In this document: positions 1 to 11,400 of the stretch, piece after piece
How positions within the stretch are numbered: the stretch's first letter is position 1
Layout of the letters: each line of letters starts with the position of its first letter
Source: Pseudoalteromonas luteoviolacea
Lineage (GTDB): Bacteria > Pseudomonadota > Gammaproteobacteria > Enterobacterales > Alteromonadaceae
Assembly: GCF_018100925.1 (NCBI RefSeq)
Contig: NZ_JAGJEH010000005.1
Span: 124,001-188,000, forward strand
Length of the DNA stretch: 64,000 nt
Direction of reading: 5' to 3'
The notes under the pieces: model-generated
Seen by the model: the letters and a program-made list of their open reading frames with translations, nothing else
What the model was told of the DNA's origin: nothing
Database searches by the model: none
Program-made: the position numbers and the translations under genes

Positions 1-1271
1 GGGTTGCCAGAAAAGCCGGTGTGAAAGTGCTACGCTTCTCAATAGGCTTTGGTAAGCCTCTTGTCACTTGGTACGACAAGCTCGGCACAGAATACGCCAT
101 TTCAATGATCCCCTTAGGGGGCTATGTTAGAATGTTGGACTCCCGCGTGGATGATGTGGCAGAACACGACCGCACGCGCACCTTAGACAGTAAGTCTGTC
201 TATGCCAGAATGGCGGTTGCAGCCGCTGGACCACTGGCTAATTTCCTATTTGCAATATTTGCGTTAGCAATAATGTATATCATCGGCGTACAGAATATAA
301 AGCCTGTGGTAGGTACCATTGTACCAAACTCAATTGCCTATCAAGCGGGCGTGCAATCGGGAGATATCATAAAGCGTATTGGAGACGAAGAGGTCACCTC
401 TTGGCAAGATGTAAACTTTGCTGTGATATCAAGCCTGGGTGAACAACGCCTAGATATTAAGGTGACAGATAAACAAGGCCAAATAGCGATAAGAACACTC
501 AATGTCGATGGTTGGAAGTTAGATGAGCGGGATGTCGCGCCGTTGACTTCAATCGGTATAACGCCATATCGGCCTGATATTACAACAGAGTTAGCACTGG
601 TAGCTGAAAACTCTGCTGCTCAAAAAGCGGGCGTGCAAGTAGGCGATGTGATTGTATCGTTTAACCAAGAGCAAATTTCTAGCTGGTCACAATTTGTCGA
701 GTTAGTTCAGTTATCACCCAACAAACAAAGTGTGCTCACTGTACTGAGAGACAAACAGACAGTGACGTTGAATATTACACCTGATGCTCGCGAAACTTCA
801 CCGGGGACATCCATTGGGTATTTAGGGGTCGTGCCTAGACAGAAAAGTTGGCCTTCTGGATACATTGAGACTAGACAGTATGGTGTGTTCGATAGTATCG
901 TGCTTGGCGTTCAGAAAACCTATGCCCTGACAATGCTGAGCTTCGATATGATTGGCAATCTGATCACAGGTCAAGTCTCTGTGAAAAATATCAGTGGGCC
1001 TGTTGGAATTGCAGTAGGGGCTGGTGACAGTGTTAGTTATGGATTAGTTGCCTTTTTGAGCTTTTTAGCTCTTATCAGCGTCAACTTAGGGGTTTTTAAC
1101 CTTTTACCACTGCCGATGTTGGATGGTGGACATTTGATGTATTACTTAATTGAACTAATTCGAAAAAAACCGGTCTCTGAAAAGACACAAGAGTTAGGTT
1201 ATAAGCTGGGAGCAATGATGTTGCTGGCACTGACCTGTTTTGCACTGTTTAATGATGTATCGAGGCTCTAG
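1..1271 (+). CDS. rseP: RseP site-2 zinc protease, 5' truncated by window
   Basis: Inner-membrane intramembrane metalloprotease that cleaves RseA to release sigma-E and also clears signal peptides. The reading frame is open from base 3, so the gene starts upstream of the window; the GTG at 21 is internal. The first visible residues (VARKAGVKVLRFSIGFGKPL) align with the segment that follows the HExxH zinc motif, which is therefore outside the window. Two PDZ-like repeats (around residues 90-160 and 185-260 of the visible part) and the third zinc-ligand motif LPLPMLDGGHL near residue 370 are present. It lies 72 bp before bamA, the usual order in this operon. Confidence 0.95.
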   Translation, partial: VARKAGVKVLRFSIGFGKPLVTWYDKLGTEYAISMIPLGGYVRMLDSRVDDVAEHDRTRTLDSKSVYARMAVAAAGPLANFLFAIFALAIMYIIGVQNIKPVVGTIVPNSIAYQAGVQSGDIIKRIGDEEVTSWQDVNFAVISSLGEQRLDIKVTDKQGQIAIRTLNVDGWKLDERDVAPLTSIGITPYRPDITTELALVAENSAAQKAGVQVGDVIVSFNQEQISSWSQFVELVQLSPNKQSVLTVLRDKQTVTLNITPDARETSPGTSIGYLGVVPRQKSWPSGYIETRQYGVFDSIVLGVQKTYALTMLSFDMIGNLITGQVSVKNISGPVGIAVGAGDSVSYGLVAFLSFLALISVNLGVFNLLPLPMLDGGHLMYYLIELIRKKPVSEKTQELGYKLGAMMLLALTCFALFNDVSRL

Positions 1272-1343
1272 GCTCTTAGAATAAGGGCGGTAGCGCACGT
1301 GGCGCGTAGTTCGCCGTAAGCTGTAAAGGATAAAGATAACAAA

Positions 1344-3815
1344 ATGCCTATAAAAAAACATTTAGCTGTAACGAGTTTACTTGGCGCTAGTTTTGCTGCT
1401 CTAGGGCAAAACTCCTTTATCGTAGAAGATTTAAAAGTTGAAGGGTTACAACGTGTTGCACTGGGTGCAGCCTTGACTCATATTCCAATTAACGTTGGTG
1501 ATGAAGTTGATAACTATACGGTTTCAAAAACCATTAAGGCGCTGTTTTCATCAGGGCATTTCGACGATATTTCTGCTTACCGTGATGGTAATCAAATTGT
1601 TTTCAAGGTGAAAGAGCGTCCAACCATCGCTTCAATTGAATTTGATGGCAACAAAGACATAAAAGATGAACAGCTGCAGGAAAGTTTGGATGGTAAAGAC
1701 ATTCGAACAGGCGAAACACTAGATAGAACGGTTATCGATGGGATCGAAAAAGGCCTTATCGAGTTCTTCCATAGTATTGGTAAATACAATGCAAAAATGG
1801 AAGTAAGCATCATCGAATTGCCACGTAACCGAGTTAAGCTCAAGTTTGAGTTTGATGAAGGGGACGCAGCTTCTGTACGCCAGATTAACCTTGTTGGTAA
1901 TGAGCTATTTTCTGACGAGCAATTATTGCGTCTAGTTGAATCTCAACAAGATTTACCTTGGTGGAAGTTCTTGTCTAGCGATCGTTATCAAAAACAAACT
2001 ATCGAAGGTGATTTGGAGAAGATCCGTAGTTACTATTTAGATAGAGGCTATTTGAGATTTAACATCGACTCTACACAAGTCTCTGTCAGTCCAGAGCGTG
2101 AGTCTGTATACGTGACAGCAAACATCTCAGAAGGCGAAAAGTACACAGTTAAAGGGTTTGACTTTATCGGTGATTTACTTGGTCGTGAAGAGTTGATTGA
2201 AAGTGTCATACCACTAAAATCTGGTGAGCTTTATAACGGTTCATTGGTTACTTCATCGGAAGAGTTCATCAAGAGTTACTTAGCGCGCTTTGGTTATGCC
2301 AATGCGGAAGTACGTACTATCCCAGATATCGATGATGAAAACAAAGAAGTGCATTTAACCTTATCCGTGGATCCGGGCAAGCGTGTTTATGTTCGTCGTA
2401 TTCTTGTCAATGGTAACCAAAGTACAGCTGATCACGTTGTTCGAAGAGAGATGACACAACTTGAAGGTGCTTGGCTATCTAATCAAAGCCTTGAACGTTC
2501 TAAGTTACAAATCCAACGTTTGCCGTACATGGAAACCGTGGACTTTGAAGTTAAACCGATTCCAGGTGTAGACGATCAAGTAGATGTAGATTTTAACGTT
2601 AAAGAACAGCCTGCTGGAAGTTTCCAAGCAGGTGTTGCGTATGGCTCTTACGCGGGCTTACAGTTTAATGTCGGTGTGAGTGAATCAAACTTCTTAGGCT
2701 CTGGCGACCAAGTTGCTTTTAACGTAAATACGTCTAAGGCATCAACACGCTACAGCGTATCGTATACAGACCCGTATTTCACGCCAGATGGTATTTCTCA
2801 AGGTAGCAGTGTCTTTTTCAGTAAATTTGACGGTTCTGAGATTGGCCTGATCGATTACGACTCTCGTAGTTACGGTATTGGTACGCATTTTGGTATTCCA
2901 ATTAACCCGGTTAACCGTTTGAACTTTAGTTTCCGTTGGGTTGAAGAAGAACTTGACCGTATCGCTGACTATGAACAGACGCGCGTTCTTAGGCTAACTT
3001 TCCAAGATCCAAATGACCCAGATGGTGGTTATGATTTCACTAAATATGAGTTAGGTATTGGTTGGTCACGTATTACAGTAAACCGTGGTATGTTCCCAAC
3101 AGATGGCTCTCGTCAAAACGCCAACTTTAATATTACGACGCCGAACTCAGATTTAAATTACTTTAAGCTAAGTTACGATTCGCGTTTTTATTGGCCAGTA
3201 AGTAATGATCACCGCTGGGTATTCTCAACTAGAGCATCATTGGCATATGGTAATGGCTACGGTTCGGAGAATGGCTTTGACCAAGTTCTTCCGTTCCAAG
3301 AGTTCTATCGTATCACTGAGATGGAATTGAGAGGTTTTGAGCGAAATACGATATTACCACTCGCAGTACAACGTAGACCTCAGTCTATTATAGGTACTCC
3401 ACTTCCAGATGGCTCAAATAGTAATGTTATTGGGGGTGATCCAGCGTTCGATCAATTGATTACTGCTGGACGTATTGGTGGTAATGCCAAAGCCGTATTT
3501 GGTGCAGAAATGATTGTGCCTACACCGTTTCTAGATGAAGAAAACACAAGTTCTGTGAGAACGAGTTTCTTTGTCGATGCAGCAAACGTTTGGGATACTG
3601 AGTTTGACGTAGACCGCTACGCAAACCTACCAGAGCATCAATATAATCAACTATCAGATTTCTCTGACCCGAGCCGCTTTAGGGTTTCAACCGGTATGTC
3701 TATTCAATGGATCTCACCGATGGGACCAATGTTAATTAGTTTTGCGTATCCACTGAAGAAAGAAGAAGATGATGATACTAAGAACATCAGCTTCAACATC
3801 AGTAATACATTCTAA
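1344..3815 (+). CDS. bamA: BamA outer-membrane protein assembly factor
   Basis: Essential central subunit of the BAM complex, which inserts beta-barrel proteins into the outer membrane. The 823-residue length is normal. A short signal peptide (MPIKKHLAVTSLLGASFAAL) is followed by five POTRA repeats to about residue 425 and then a C-terminal 16-strand barrel. The last residue is phenylalanine (NISNTF), the usual outer-membrane barrel terminus. It follows rseP and precedes skp by 11 bases, so it is probably co-transcribed with both. No anomalies were seen. Confidence 0.97.
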   Translation: MPIKKHLAVTSLLGASFAALGQNSFIVEDLKVEGLQRVALGAALTHIPINVGDEVDNYTVSKTIKALFSSGHFDDISAYRDGNQIVFKVKERPTIASIEFDGNKDIKDEQLQESLDGKDIRTGETLDRTVIDGIEKGLIEFFHSIGKYNAKMEVSIIELPRNRVKLKFEFDEGDAASVRQINLVGNELFSDEQLLRLVESQQDLPWWKFLSSDRYQKQTIEGDLEKIRSYYLDRGYLRFNIDSTQVSVSPERESVYVTANISEGEKYTVKGFDFIGDLLGREELIESVIPLKSGELYNGSLVTSSEEFIKSYLARFGYANAEVRTIPDIDDENKEVHLTLSVDPGKRVYVRRILVNGNQSTADHVVRREMTQLEGAWLSNQSLERSKLQIQRLPYMETVDFEVKPIPGVDDQVDVDFNVKEQPAGSFQAGVAYGSYAGLQFNVGVSESNFLGSGDQVAFNVNTSKASTRYSVSYTDPYFTPDGISQGSSVFFSKFDGSEIGLIDYDSRSYGIGTHFGIPINPVNRLNFSFRWVEEELDRIADYEQTRVLRLTFQDPNDPDGGYDFTKYELGIGWSRITVNRGMFPTDGSRQNANFNITTPNSDLNYFKLSYDSRFYWPVSNDHRWVFSTRASLAYGNGYGSENGFDQVLPFQEFYRITEMELRGFERNTILPLAVQRRPQSIIGTPLPDGSNSNVIGGDPAFDQLITAGRIGGNAKAVFGAEMIVPTPFLDEENTSSVRTSFFVDAANVWDTEFDVDRYANLPEHQYNQLSDFSDPSRFRVSTGMSIQWISPMGPMLISFAYPLKKEEDDDTKNISFNISNTF

Positions 3816-3826
3816 GGAGTTTAATT

Positions 3827-4345
3827 GTGAAAAAGATGTTTAAAACCTCTGCTATGGGTATTTTAGCAGCGTTATTAATGGGTAATTCAATCAATGCATT
3901 TGCACATAAAGTGGGCATTGTTGATATGCAGACTGTTTACTCGCAGTTGCCACAAATGGCTAAAATTGAACAAACTTTGAAAAGTGAATTCTCAGAGCGT
4001 CGCCAAGAACTTGAAAAACTACAAGGTGACATCCGTTTTGAAGCTGAAAAGTTTAAGCGTGAAAGCGCGACAATGAGTGAAGAACAAAAAACAGCATTAC
4101 GTGACAAAATTCAAGGCATGCAAAAAACACTTGCTGAGAAGGGTCGCCCGCTTGAGCAAGAAATTAAGCAGCGCCAAAACCAAGAGTTAGCAAAAATACA
4201 AAAACTGATCCTAGATGCAATTGAAAATGTTGCTAAAAAAGGAAAGTTTGACGAAGTTAGACTAAAAGAAACGACAATCTACTTCAACCCTGATAAAGTT
4301 AGCGATCTGTCGGATGATATTGTTGAAGCAGTTAGCAAAAAGTAA
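3827..4345 (+). CDS. skp: Skp/OmpH periplasmic chaperone
   Basis: Trimeric periplasmic chaperone that carries unfolded outer-membrane proteins to BamA. The protein has 172 residues with a signal peptide ending at NAFA, then HKVGIVDMQTV, the conserved start of the OmpH family. A long Lys/Glu-rich coiled coil follows (about residues 45-135). The start is GTG with a strong AAGGAG ribosome site in the bamA-skp gap. The stop codon overlaps the lpxD start (TAATG), implying translational coupling. Confidence 0.95.
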   Translation: MKKMFKTSAMGILAALLMGNSINAFAHKVGIVDMQTVYSQLPQMAKIEQTLKSEFSERRQELEKLQGDIRFEAEKFKRESATMSEEQKTALRDKIQGMQKTLAEKGRPLEQEIKQRQNQELAKIQKLILDAIENVAKKGKFDEVRLKETTIYFNPDKVSDLSDDIVEAVSKK

Positions 4346-5385
4346 TGACTAAACACTACACGTTGTCGCAACTGGCTGATCATTTAGGTGCAACCCTTGA
4401 TGGGAATGCGGATCAGCCAATTGTAAAAATTGCCACTTTACTAAATGCGAAAGATCAAGACATCGCATTTTTGGCAAATAAAAAATACCGCAGCCAGCTT
4501 GAATCAACACAAGCTGGCGCTGTGATTTTATCAGCGGAAGATGCGGCTTATTTTTCGGGTAACAAACTGATTTGTGATAACCCATATGTGGCCTACGCAA
4601 AACTTGCGCAATATATGGATACAACGCCTAGCGCGGCGAGTTCAATACACAGCAGTGCCGTGATAGACGAAAGTGCCTCTTTGGGCAACAATGTTAAAAT
4701 TGCCGCGAATGCGGTGATTGAAGCTGGTGCTGTGATTGGTGATGATGTTGAAATTGGCGCTGGCAGTTTTATTGGAAAGCATGCACGTATTGGTGCTGGA
4801 ACGAAGCTGTGGGCCAACGTAACAATTTACCATGAAGTAGAAATTGGTGAACATTGTTTGTTTCAATCAGGCAGTGTGATTGGCAGTGACGGCTTTGGTT
4901 ACGCTAATGAATCAGGTGAGTGGGTCAAAATTCCACAGATTGGTACTGTGATCGTTGGTGATCGCGTTGAAGTCGGTGCATGTACTTCAATTGACCGAGG
5001 GGCAATTGACAATACAATCATTCACGATAACGTCATTCTCGACAATCAAATTCAAATCGCACATAACGTTGAAATAGGTTATGGCACTGCAATAGCTGGT
5101 TGTACGGTACTTGCCGGAAGCGTAAAAATCGGAAAGTACTGCCAAATTGGCGGCATGGTAGCTATTAATGGTCACAACGAGGTGTGTGATGGCGTTGTGA
5201 TTACTGGTATGAGTATGGTTACTAAAGGCATCACAAAGCCTGGAGTGTACTCGTCAGGTATGCCACATACCACCAACAAAGAGTGGCGCAAGAGTATTGC
5301 CCATTTGCGTAATCTTTCTGATTTTAAAGCGCGCATTAAAGCTCTCGAGAATCTTACCGAGCAGTTACAACATACGGATAAATAA
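4345..5385 (+). CDS. lpxD: LpxD UDP-3-O-acylglucosamine N-acyltransferase
   Basis: Third step of lipid A synthesis: transfers a 3-hydroxyacyl chain from ACP to the 2-amino group of UDP-3-O-acylglucosamine. The 346 residues comprise the N-terminal uridine-binding domain (about 1-100), a left-handed beta helix of hexapeptide repeats (about 105-310) and a C-terminal helical tail. The catalytic histidine lies in the [11 protein letters not shown] segment (about residues 235-245). The ATG overlaps the skp stop codon. Confidence 0.96.
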   Translation: MTKHYTLSQLADHLGATLDGNADQPIVKIATLLNAKDQDIAFLANKKYRSQLESTQAGAVILSAEDAAYFSGNKLICDNPYVAYAKLAQYMDTTPSAASSIHSSAVIDESASLGNNVKIAANAVIEAGAVIGDDVEIGAGSFIGKHARIGAGTKLWANVTIYHEVEIGEHCLFQSGSVIGSDGFGYANESGEWVKIPQIGTVIVGDRVEVGACTSIDRGAIDNTIIHDNVILDNQIQIAHNVEIGYGTAIAGCTVLAGSVKIGKYCQIGGMVAINGHNEVCDGVVITGMSMVTKGITKPGVYSSGMPHTTNKEWRKSIAHLRNLSDFKARIKALENLTEQLQHTDK

Positions 5386-5396
5386 AAGGTACTATT

Positions 5397-5849
5397 TTGG
5401 CCAACGAATTAAACAGCTTTGATATTCAAGAAATCTTGAAGTTACTTCCTCATCGTTACCCTATGCTATTAGTGGATAAGGTTGTCGATCATAAGCCCGG
5501 AGAGTATTTACACGCAGTAAAAAATGTGACGGCAAATGAGCCAATCTTTACCGGACACTTTCCTGATCAACCGATTTTCCCAGGTGTAATGATCTTAGAA
5601 GCACTTGCTCAGGCAACAGGTCTACTCGGTTTTAAGACGGTCGAGAACCGCAGTGATAATGAGCTATACTTATTTGCAGCCATTGACAACGCTAGATTTA
5701 AGCAGCCAGTTGTTCCTGGTGATACGATGCATTTACACGTACAATTTGTTAAAGAGCGCCGCAACATCTGGAAGTTTTCAGCTGAAGCGAAAGTTGATGG
5801 CAATGTTGTATGTAGTGCTGAAATTATGTGTGCTAGAAGAGAGTTTTAA
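5397..5849 (+). CDS. fabZ: FabZ 3-hydroxyacyl-ACP dehydratase
   Basis: Dehydrates 3-hydroxyacyl-ACP in fatty acid synthesis and competes with LpxA/LpxD for 3-hydroxyacyl-ACP, so placing it between them makes metabolic sense. It is a 150-residue hot-dog fold with the active-site motif [20 protein letters not shown]; His and Glu are both present. Translation appears to begin at TTG (position 5397), 11 bases after the lpxD stop, which may moderate its expression. lpxA begins 2 bases after its stop. Confidence 0.95.
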   Translation: MANELNSFDIQEILKLLPHRYPMLLVDKVVDHKPGEYLHAVKNVTANEPIFTGHFPDQPIFPGVMILEALAQATGLLGFKTVENRSDNELYLFAAIDNARFKQPVVPGDTMHLHVQFVKERRNIWKFSAEAKVDGNVVCSAEIMCARREF

Positions 5850-5851
5850 GC

Positions 5852-6622
5852 GTGATCCATCCTACTGCAATTATTGAGCCTGGCGCTAAATTAGGAAACA
5901 ATGTCTCGGTTGGACCTTACAGTTATATTGGTAATGATGTCGTTATCGGTGACGACTGTAAAATAGAATCGCATGTAGTGATTAAAGGCCCAAGTGAGAT
6001 AGGTTCAGGAAACCATATTTTCCAATTCGCTTCGGTAGGCGAAGCCTGTCAAGATAAAAAGTACAAGGATGAACCAACCAAATTGATTATTGGTGACAAC
6101 AATGTGATCAGAGAGTGTGCAACGATCCACCGTGGCACTATCCAAGATCAAGGTGTGACCATCATTGGTAGTAACAACTTATTCATGGCGTATACCCATG
6201 TAGCACATGATGCTGTCATCGGTAGTAACGTAATTTTTGCGAATAACGCAAGTGTTGCTGGTCATGTTCATATTGGCGATTGGGTTATTCTAGCGGGTAA
6301 TTCTGGTGTACACCAATTCTGTAAAGTGGGCGCTCACGCCTTTGTTGGTATGTACTCAGGGGTTAATCAAGATGTCCCGCCTTTTGTAACGACCACAGGC
6401 ACACCAGCAAGACCAGTTGCTATCAACACTGAAGGCTTAAAACGAAGAGGGTTTGAGCCTGACGAAGTAATGGCAACGCGCAGAGCATACAAAACTTTGT
6501 TCCGCAAAGGACTTAAATTGGATGAAGCTGTCGCAGCATTACAAGATGAGGCAAAGCAATTCCCAGCAGTGCAACAAATGATAGACTTTATTGCGACATC
6601 AGAACGCGGATTAGTTCGCTAA
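5852..6622 (+). CDS. lpxA: LpxA UDP-GlcNAc acyltransferase
   Basis: First step of lipid A synthesis: moves a 3-hydroxyacyl group from ACP to the 3-OH of UDP-GlcNAc. The 256 residues match the family. A left-handed beta helix of hexapeptides occupies residues 1-190, the catalytic histidine is in the YTHVAHDAVIG segment, and a helical C-terminal domain follows. The start is GTG, 2 bases after fabZ. It is followed by a hairpin plus T-run before lpxB. Confidence 0.96.
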   Translation: MIHPTAIIEPGAKLGNNVSVGPYSYIGNDVVIGDDCKIESHVVIKGPSEIGSGNHIFQFASVGEACQDKKYKDEPTKLIIGDNNVIRECATIHRGTIQDQGVTIIGSNNLFMAYTHVAHDAVIGSNVIFANNASVAGHVHIGDWVILAGNSGVHQFCKVGAHAFVGMYSGVNQDVPPFVTTTGTPARPVAINTEGLKRRGFEPDEVMATRRAYKTLFRKGLKLDEAVAALQDEAKQFPAVQQMIDFIATSERGLVR

Positions 6623-6688
6623 TCCAAGCATGCTCTTTGTCGCCTTATTGTAATTTATCAGATAACAAAGAGCTGGTTCTGATATAAT

Positions 6689-6716
6689 AACGCCATACTT
6701 AGTATGGCGTTTTTTA
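6689..6716 (+). terminator. Intrinsic terminator-like hairpin between lpxA and lpxB
   Basis: AACGCCATAC (6689-6698), loop TTA, GTATGGCGTT (6702-6711), then a T-run. The 10-bp perfect stem and T-run are typical of a Rho-independent terminator, although the genes on both sides belong to one pathway. It may attenuate lpxB-rnhB-dnaE, or lpxB may have its own promoter just upstream. Confidence 0.75.
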
Positions 6717-6734
6717 TTTTCTAGAAGAACAAAA

Positions 6735-7889
6735 ATGGCAAACGAAAAATTAATCACTGTCGGTATCGTCGCAGGCGAGTTATCTGGCGATATTCTTGGC
6801 GCAGGCCTGATCAAGGCATTAAAAAAGCGCTTTCCTAATGCTCAATTTGTAGGTATCGCAGGCCCCAAAATGCAGGCGGAAGGCTGTCAAAGCTTATTTG
6901 ATATGGAAGAGCTGGCTGTTATGGGGCTTGTGGAAGTTCTCGGGCGCCTTCCTAGGTTACTTAAGATCCGCAAAGAGCTGGTAAATTACTTTATCGACAA
7001 TCCACCAGATGTGTTTATTGGCGTTGATGCACCTGATTTTAACCTTCGTGTTGAGAAGCCACTCAAAGCAGCTGGCATTAAAACCGTTCAATACGTGAGC
7101 CCATCAGTGTGGGCTTGGCGTCCAAAGCGTATCCATACTATTGCAGAGGCAACAAATCTGGTTCTATCGTTACTTCCATTTGAAAAAGCATTTTATGACA
7201 AATACGAAGTGCCGTGTACATTTGTAGGTCATACATTAGCAGATGAAATTCCACTTGAATCAGATACACGGGCTGCAAGGCAAGAAATCGGGTTAGATGA
7301 GTCAGACACTGTGCTGGCGTTGCTGCCGGGGAGCCGAGGCTCAGAAGTTGGGCTACTGAGTGAGACCTATTTACTGACAGCAAAACAGTTGGTAGATAAA
7401 ATTCCAGACTTAAAAATTGTCGTTCCTTTGGTCAATGAAAAGCGTCAAAAACAATTTTCCCAGATACTGAATAAAGTCGCGCCAGAGCTGAGACCTATCT
7501 TATTAGATGGTAAGTCTTCATTGGCTATGAGCGCAGCAGATGCGGTGTTGTTGGCGTCGGGTACGGCTACCCTAGAAGCCATGCTGTATAAAAAGCCAAT
7601 GGTGGTTGGCTATCGCCTAAAAACCCTAAGCTACAAGATATTTAGCACATTCTTCACGTTTAACATTAAACACTTTTCACTGCCTAACTTGTTGGCTGAT
7701 GCGCCGCTTGTTGCTGAGTTTTTACAAGATGATTGTAACCCTGATGCGCTAACAGATGCGCTGTTGCCGTTACTAAGAGGGGATAACTCAGCCTTGATAG
7801 AGCGCTTTTATAAAATACATAAAGACATTCGTTTGAATGCCAGTGAACAGGCAGCGGTTGCTGTTGCGGAGGTTATAGATGCAGATTGA
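6735..7889 (+). CDS. lpxB: LpxB lipid A disaccharide synthase
   Basis: GT-B glycosyltransferase (family GT19) that joins 2,3-diacylglucosamine 1-phosphate to UDP-2,3-diacylglucosamine to make the lipid A disaccharide. The 384-residue length is normal. The N-terminal motif [14 protein letters not shown] and the central [10 protein letters not shown] motif are conserved, as is the segment with [19 protein letters not shown] near residue 280-300. The ATG follows the lpxA terminator hairpin by about 20 bases. The 3' end overlaps rnhB by 11 bases. Confidence 0.95.
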   Translation: MANEKLITVGIVAGELSGDILGAGLIKALKKRFPNAQFVGIAGPKMQAEGCQSLFDMEELAVMGLVEVLGRLPRLLKIRKELVNYFIDNPPDVFIGVDAPDFNLRVEKPLKAAGIKTVQYVSPSVWAWRPKRIHTIAEATNLVLSLLPFEKAFYDKYEVPCTFVGHTLADEIPLESDTRAARQEIGLDESDTVLALLPGSRGSEVGLLSETYLLTAKQLVDKIPDLKIVVPLVNEKRQKQFSQILNKVAPELRPILLDGKSSLAMSAADAVLLASGTATLEAMLYKKPMVVGYRLKTLSYKIFSTFFTFNIKHFSLPNLLADAPLVAEFLQDDCNPDALTDALLPLLRGDNSALIERFYKIHKDIRLNASEQAAVAVAEVIDAD

Positions 7890-8472
7890 GCGTCCAGAAG
7901 TTAATCATATTGCAGGTGTAGACGAAGTAGGGCGTGGTCCTCTTGTTGGTGATGTGGTGACTGCCGCAGTTATTTTAGATCCGTCCAAACCAATTGAAGG
8001 GCTAACAGACTCTAAAAAACTCTCTGAAAAGAAACGCAATGCGCTTGCTGAGGAAATCAAAGAAAAGGCACTGTGTTACTGTATTGCCCGTGCAACTGTC
8101 GAAGAGATTGATGAGCTGAATATTTTACACGCCACCATGTTGGCGATGAAACGTGCAGTAGAAGGTTTAAAAATCCCTGCTGAGTTTGTATTTGTAGATG
8201 GCAATCGCCTACCTGATATCTCAGTCCCTGCACAAGCTGTGGTCAAAGGGGATAGCTTAGTAGCCGAGATCAGTGCCGCGTCTATTTTGGCTAAAGTGAC
8301 ACGTGATAACGAAATGATTGAACTAGATGCGCAATATCCAGAGTTCGGTTTTGCTGGTCACAAAGGCTATCCGACCAAAGCGCATTTTGCAGCACTGGCT
8401 GAGCATGGTGTTACGCCGCATCATCGAAAAAGCTTTAAGCCTGTACAGCGCATCCTAGCGGAGCAGTCGTAA
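7879..8472 (+). CDS. rnhB: Ribonuclease HII
   Basis: Endonuclease that nicks RNA in RNA-DNA hybrids and removes misincorporated ribonucleotides. It has 197 residues with the type-2 RNase H signature [14 protein letters not shown] near residue 15-27 (Asp-Glu pair plus GRGP) and further acidic residues in [10 protein letters not shown]. The start lies inside the lpxB 3' end (11-base overlap), and dnaE begins 2 bases after the stop. Confidence 0.95.
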   Translation: MQIERPEVNHIAGVDEVGRGPLVGDVVTAAVILDPSKPIEGLTDSKKLSEKKRNALAEEIKEKALCYCIARATVEEIDELNILHATMLAMKRAVEGLKIPAEFVFVDGNRLPDISVPAQAVVKGDSLVAEISAASILAKVTRDNEMIELDAQYPEFGFAGHKGYPTKAHFAALAEHGVTPHHRKSFKPVQRILAEQS

Positions 8473-8474
8473 TC

Positions 8475-11400
8475 ATGCCAACGCCTAATTTTGTACATTT
8501 ACGCGTACACAGCGATTTTTCTATGGTAGATGGCTTGGCTAAAACCAAGCCGATTGTGGCTCGAGCCCAAGAGCTTGAAATGCCAGCCTTTGCAATTACG
8601 GACCAAATGAACTTATGTGGTTTGGTACGTTTTTATGGTGGAGCTCATGGCGCAGGGATCAAGCCAATGGTTGGCGCAGATCTTTGGCTTAAAAGTGATG
8701 AGTTCCCTGAAGAACCTTGCCGGATAGTGGTTTTAGCAAAAAACAATGAAGGTTATAAAAACCTGACATTGCTGATTTCAGAAGCCTTTTTGCGTGGTCA
8801 TGTGTTTCATCGCCCAGTCGTCGACAAAGCGTGGTTGGCACAATATAAAGAGGGGTTGATCCTTCTCTCTGGTGCGAAAGATGGCGATGTCGGAAAGGCG
8901 TTGCTCAAAGGCAACCCGCAGCTTGTAGCAGACACGCTCGCATTCTATGAAGAACACTTTGCAGATCATTATTATTTGGAGCTTCATCGTACTGAACGTG
9001 AGCAAGAAGAAGAGTATTTGCACGCCGCTGTTGCTTTGGCAACTGAGCGAAACCTACCTGTTGTAGCAACTAATGAAGTGGTCTTCTTGCATGAAGAAGA
9101 CTTTGAAGCGCACGAGATCCGCGTTGCTATTCACGATGGTTACACCCTAGAAGATAAAAACAGACCTAAACGCTTCTCTAAGGAACAATATCTAAAAACG
9201 CCAGAGCAAATGGCTGAACTGTTCAGTGATATTCCCGAAGCCCTTGAGAATACAGTTGAGATCGCCAAGCGTTGTAATGTGACGGTACAACTAGGCACAT
9301 ACTTTCTACCAGACTATCCAACTGGCGATTTAAAAATTGACGACTTCTTGGTTAAGGTGTCAGAGGATGGCCTTGAAGAGCGTTTACAGTTTTTATTCCC
9401 TGACGAAGAAGACCGCAAAGTTAAGCGTGTCGAATATGACGATCGTCTCAGAATTGAGCTAGATGTAATCAACCAAATGGGATTCCCAGGTTACTTCTTG
9501 ATCGTAATGGAGTTCATCCAGTGGAGTAAAGATAACAATATACCTGTTGGTCCTGGTCGAGGATCGGGTGCAGGTTCACTGGTTGCTTATGCACTCAAAA
9601 TCACAGATCTTGACCCACTTGAGTTCGACTTACTATTCGAACGATTCTTGAACCCCGAGCGTGTATCAATGCCGGACTTTGACGTTGACTTCTGTATGGA
9701 TAGACGAGATGAGGTAATCGATCATGTTGCCAAACTATACGGGCGTCAAGCGGTATCACAGATCATCACATTTGGTACCATGGCGGCCAAAGCCGTAATT
9801 CGAGATGTAGGTCGAGTACTCGGACATCCTTACGGCTTTGTCGATCGTATTTCAAAGTTAGTACCGGGCGATCCGGGTATGACACTTGCCAAAGCTTTTG
9901 AAGTCGAACCAAGGCTGCCAGAAGCTTATGATGGCGATGATGAGGTTAAAGAGTTAATCGATAAATGCCGCATCCTAGAAGGCTGTACTCGTAACGCAGG
10001 TAAACACGCAGGTGGTGTTGTTATCTCGCCAACCAGTATTACTGACTTTGCCGCACTTTATTGTGACGAAGAGGGTAAATTCCCTGTTACGCAATTCGAT
10101 AAAAACGACGTAGAGACTGCCGGTCTGGTTAAGTTTGACTTCCTTGGTCTAAGAACCCTGACGATCTTACAATGGGCGTTGGACATGGCCAATGAGCGCT
10201 TGGCGCGTGAAGGAAAATCATTTGTCGATATAAATGCCATCCCACTTGACGACCATGCCAGCTTTGAAGTGTTACTCAGAGCCGAAACAACCGCCGTTTT
10301 CCAGCTAGAATCGCGTGGTATGAAAGATCTTATTCGCCGTCTAAAGCCGGACTGCTTTGAGGATATGATCGCACTGGTTGCACTTTTCCGTCCAGGCCCT
10401 CTGCAATCGGGGATGGTAGATAACTTTATCGACCGTAAGCACGGTCGAGAAGAAATATCATTTCCAGATGCACAATATCAACATGAGAGCTTGGCTCCAA
10501 TTCTAGAGCCAACCTACGGGATCATCCTGTATCAGGAACAGGTAATGCAGATCGCGCAGGTATTAGCGGGCTATAGCCTCGGCGGCGCTGACTTATTACG
10601 TCGTGCGATGGGTAAGAAAAAACCTGAGGAAATGGCAAAGCAGCGTTCAACCTTTGAAGAGGGATCAATAAATAACGGTGTTGACGGCGAACTTGCAATG
10701 AAGATCTTCGATCTTGTAGAAAAGTTCGCGGGCTACGGCTTTAACAAATCTCACTCGGCTGCCTATGCGCTTGTTTCTTATCAAACGCTATGGATGAAAA
10801 CCCACTTCCCCGCAGAGTTCATGGCCGCTGTTATGTCGGCAGATATGGATAATACCGATAAAATCGTCACCTTGGTTGATGAATGTGAAAATATGAAATT
10901 GACCTTGTTGCCACCTGATGTAAATGCAGGTGTGTACAAGTTTGCCGTTAATCTACAAGGGGAAATTGTTTACGGTATTGGTGCTATAAAAGGGGTTGGA
11001 GAAGGCCCTGTAGAGGCCATACTGGAAGCGCGTGAACAAGGCGGTGAGTTTAAAGACCTATTTGATTTCTGTGCACGTGTTGATCTGAAACGATTGAACC
11101 GTCGTGTAATTGAAAAGCTTATTTATGCGGGCGCACTAGATAAGCTTGGTCCAGAGAAAAAGCAAGGCGGCCGTGCCACATTATTGGCAAGCTTAAAAGA
11201 CGCTATGAAGTCCGCTGAGCAGCACCACAAAGCAGAGCAACTTGGTCAGTCTGACTTATTTGGATTGCTCGCCGTTGAACCAGATGAAGTGGCACAGGCA
11301 TTTGTACATGCACCGCCGCTGAGTGACAACGAATGGCTACATGGTGAAAAAGAGACCCTTGGGTTATATCTGACCGGTCATCCAATTAATCAGTACCGCA

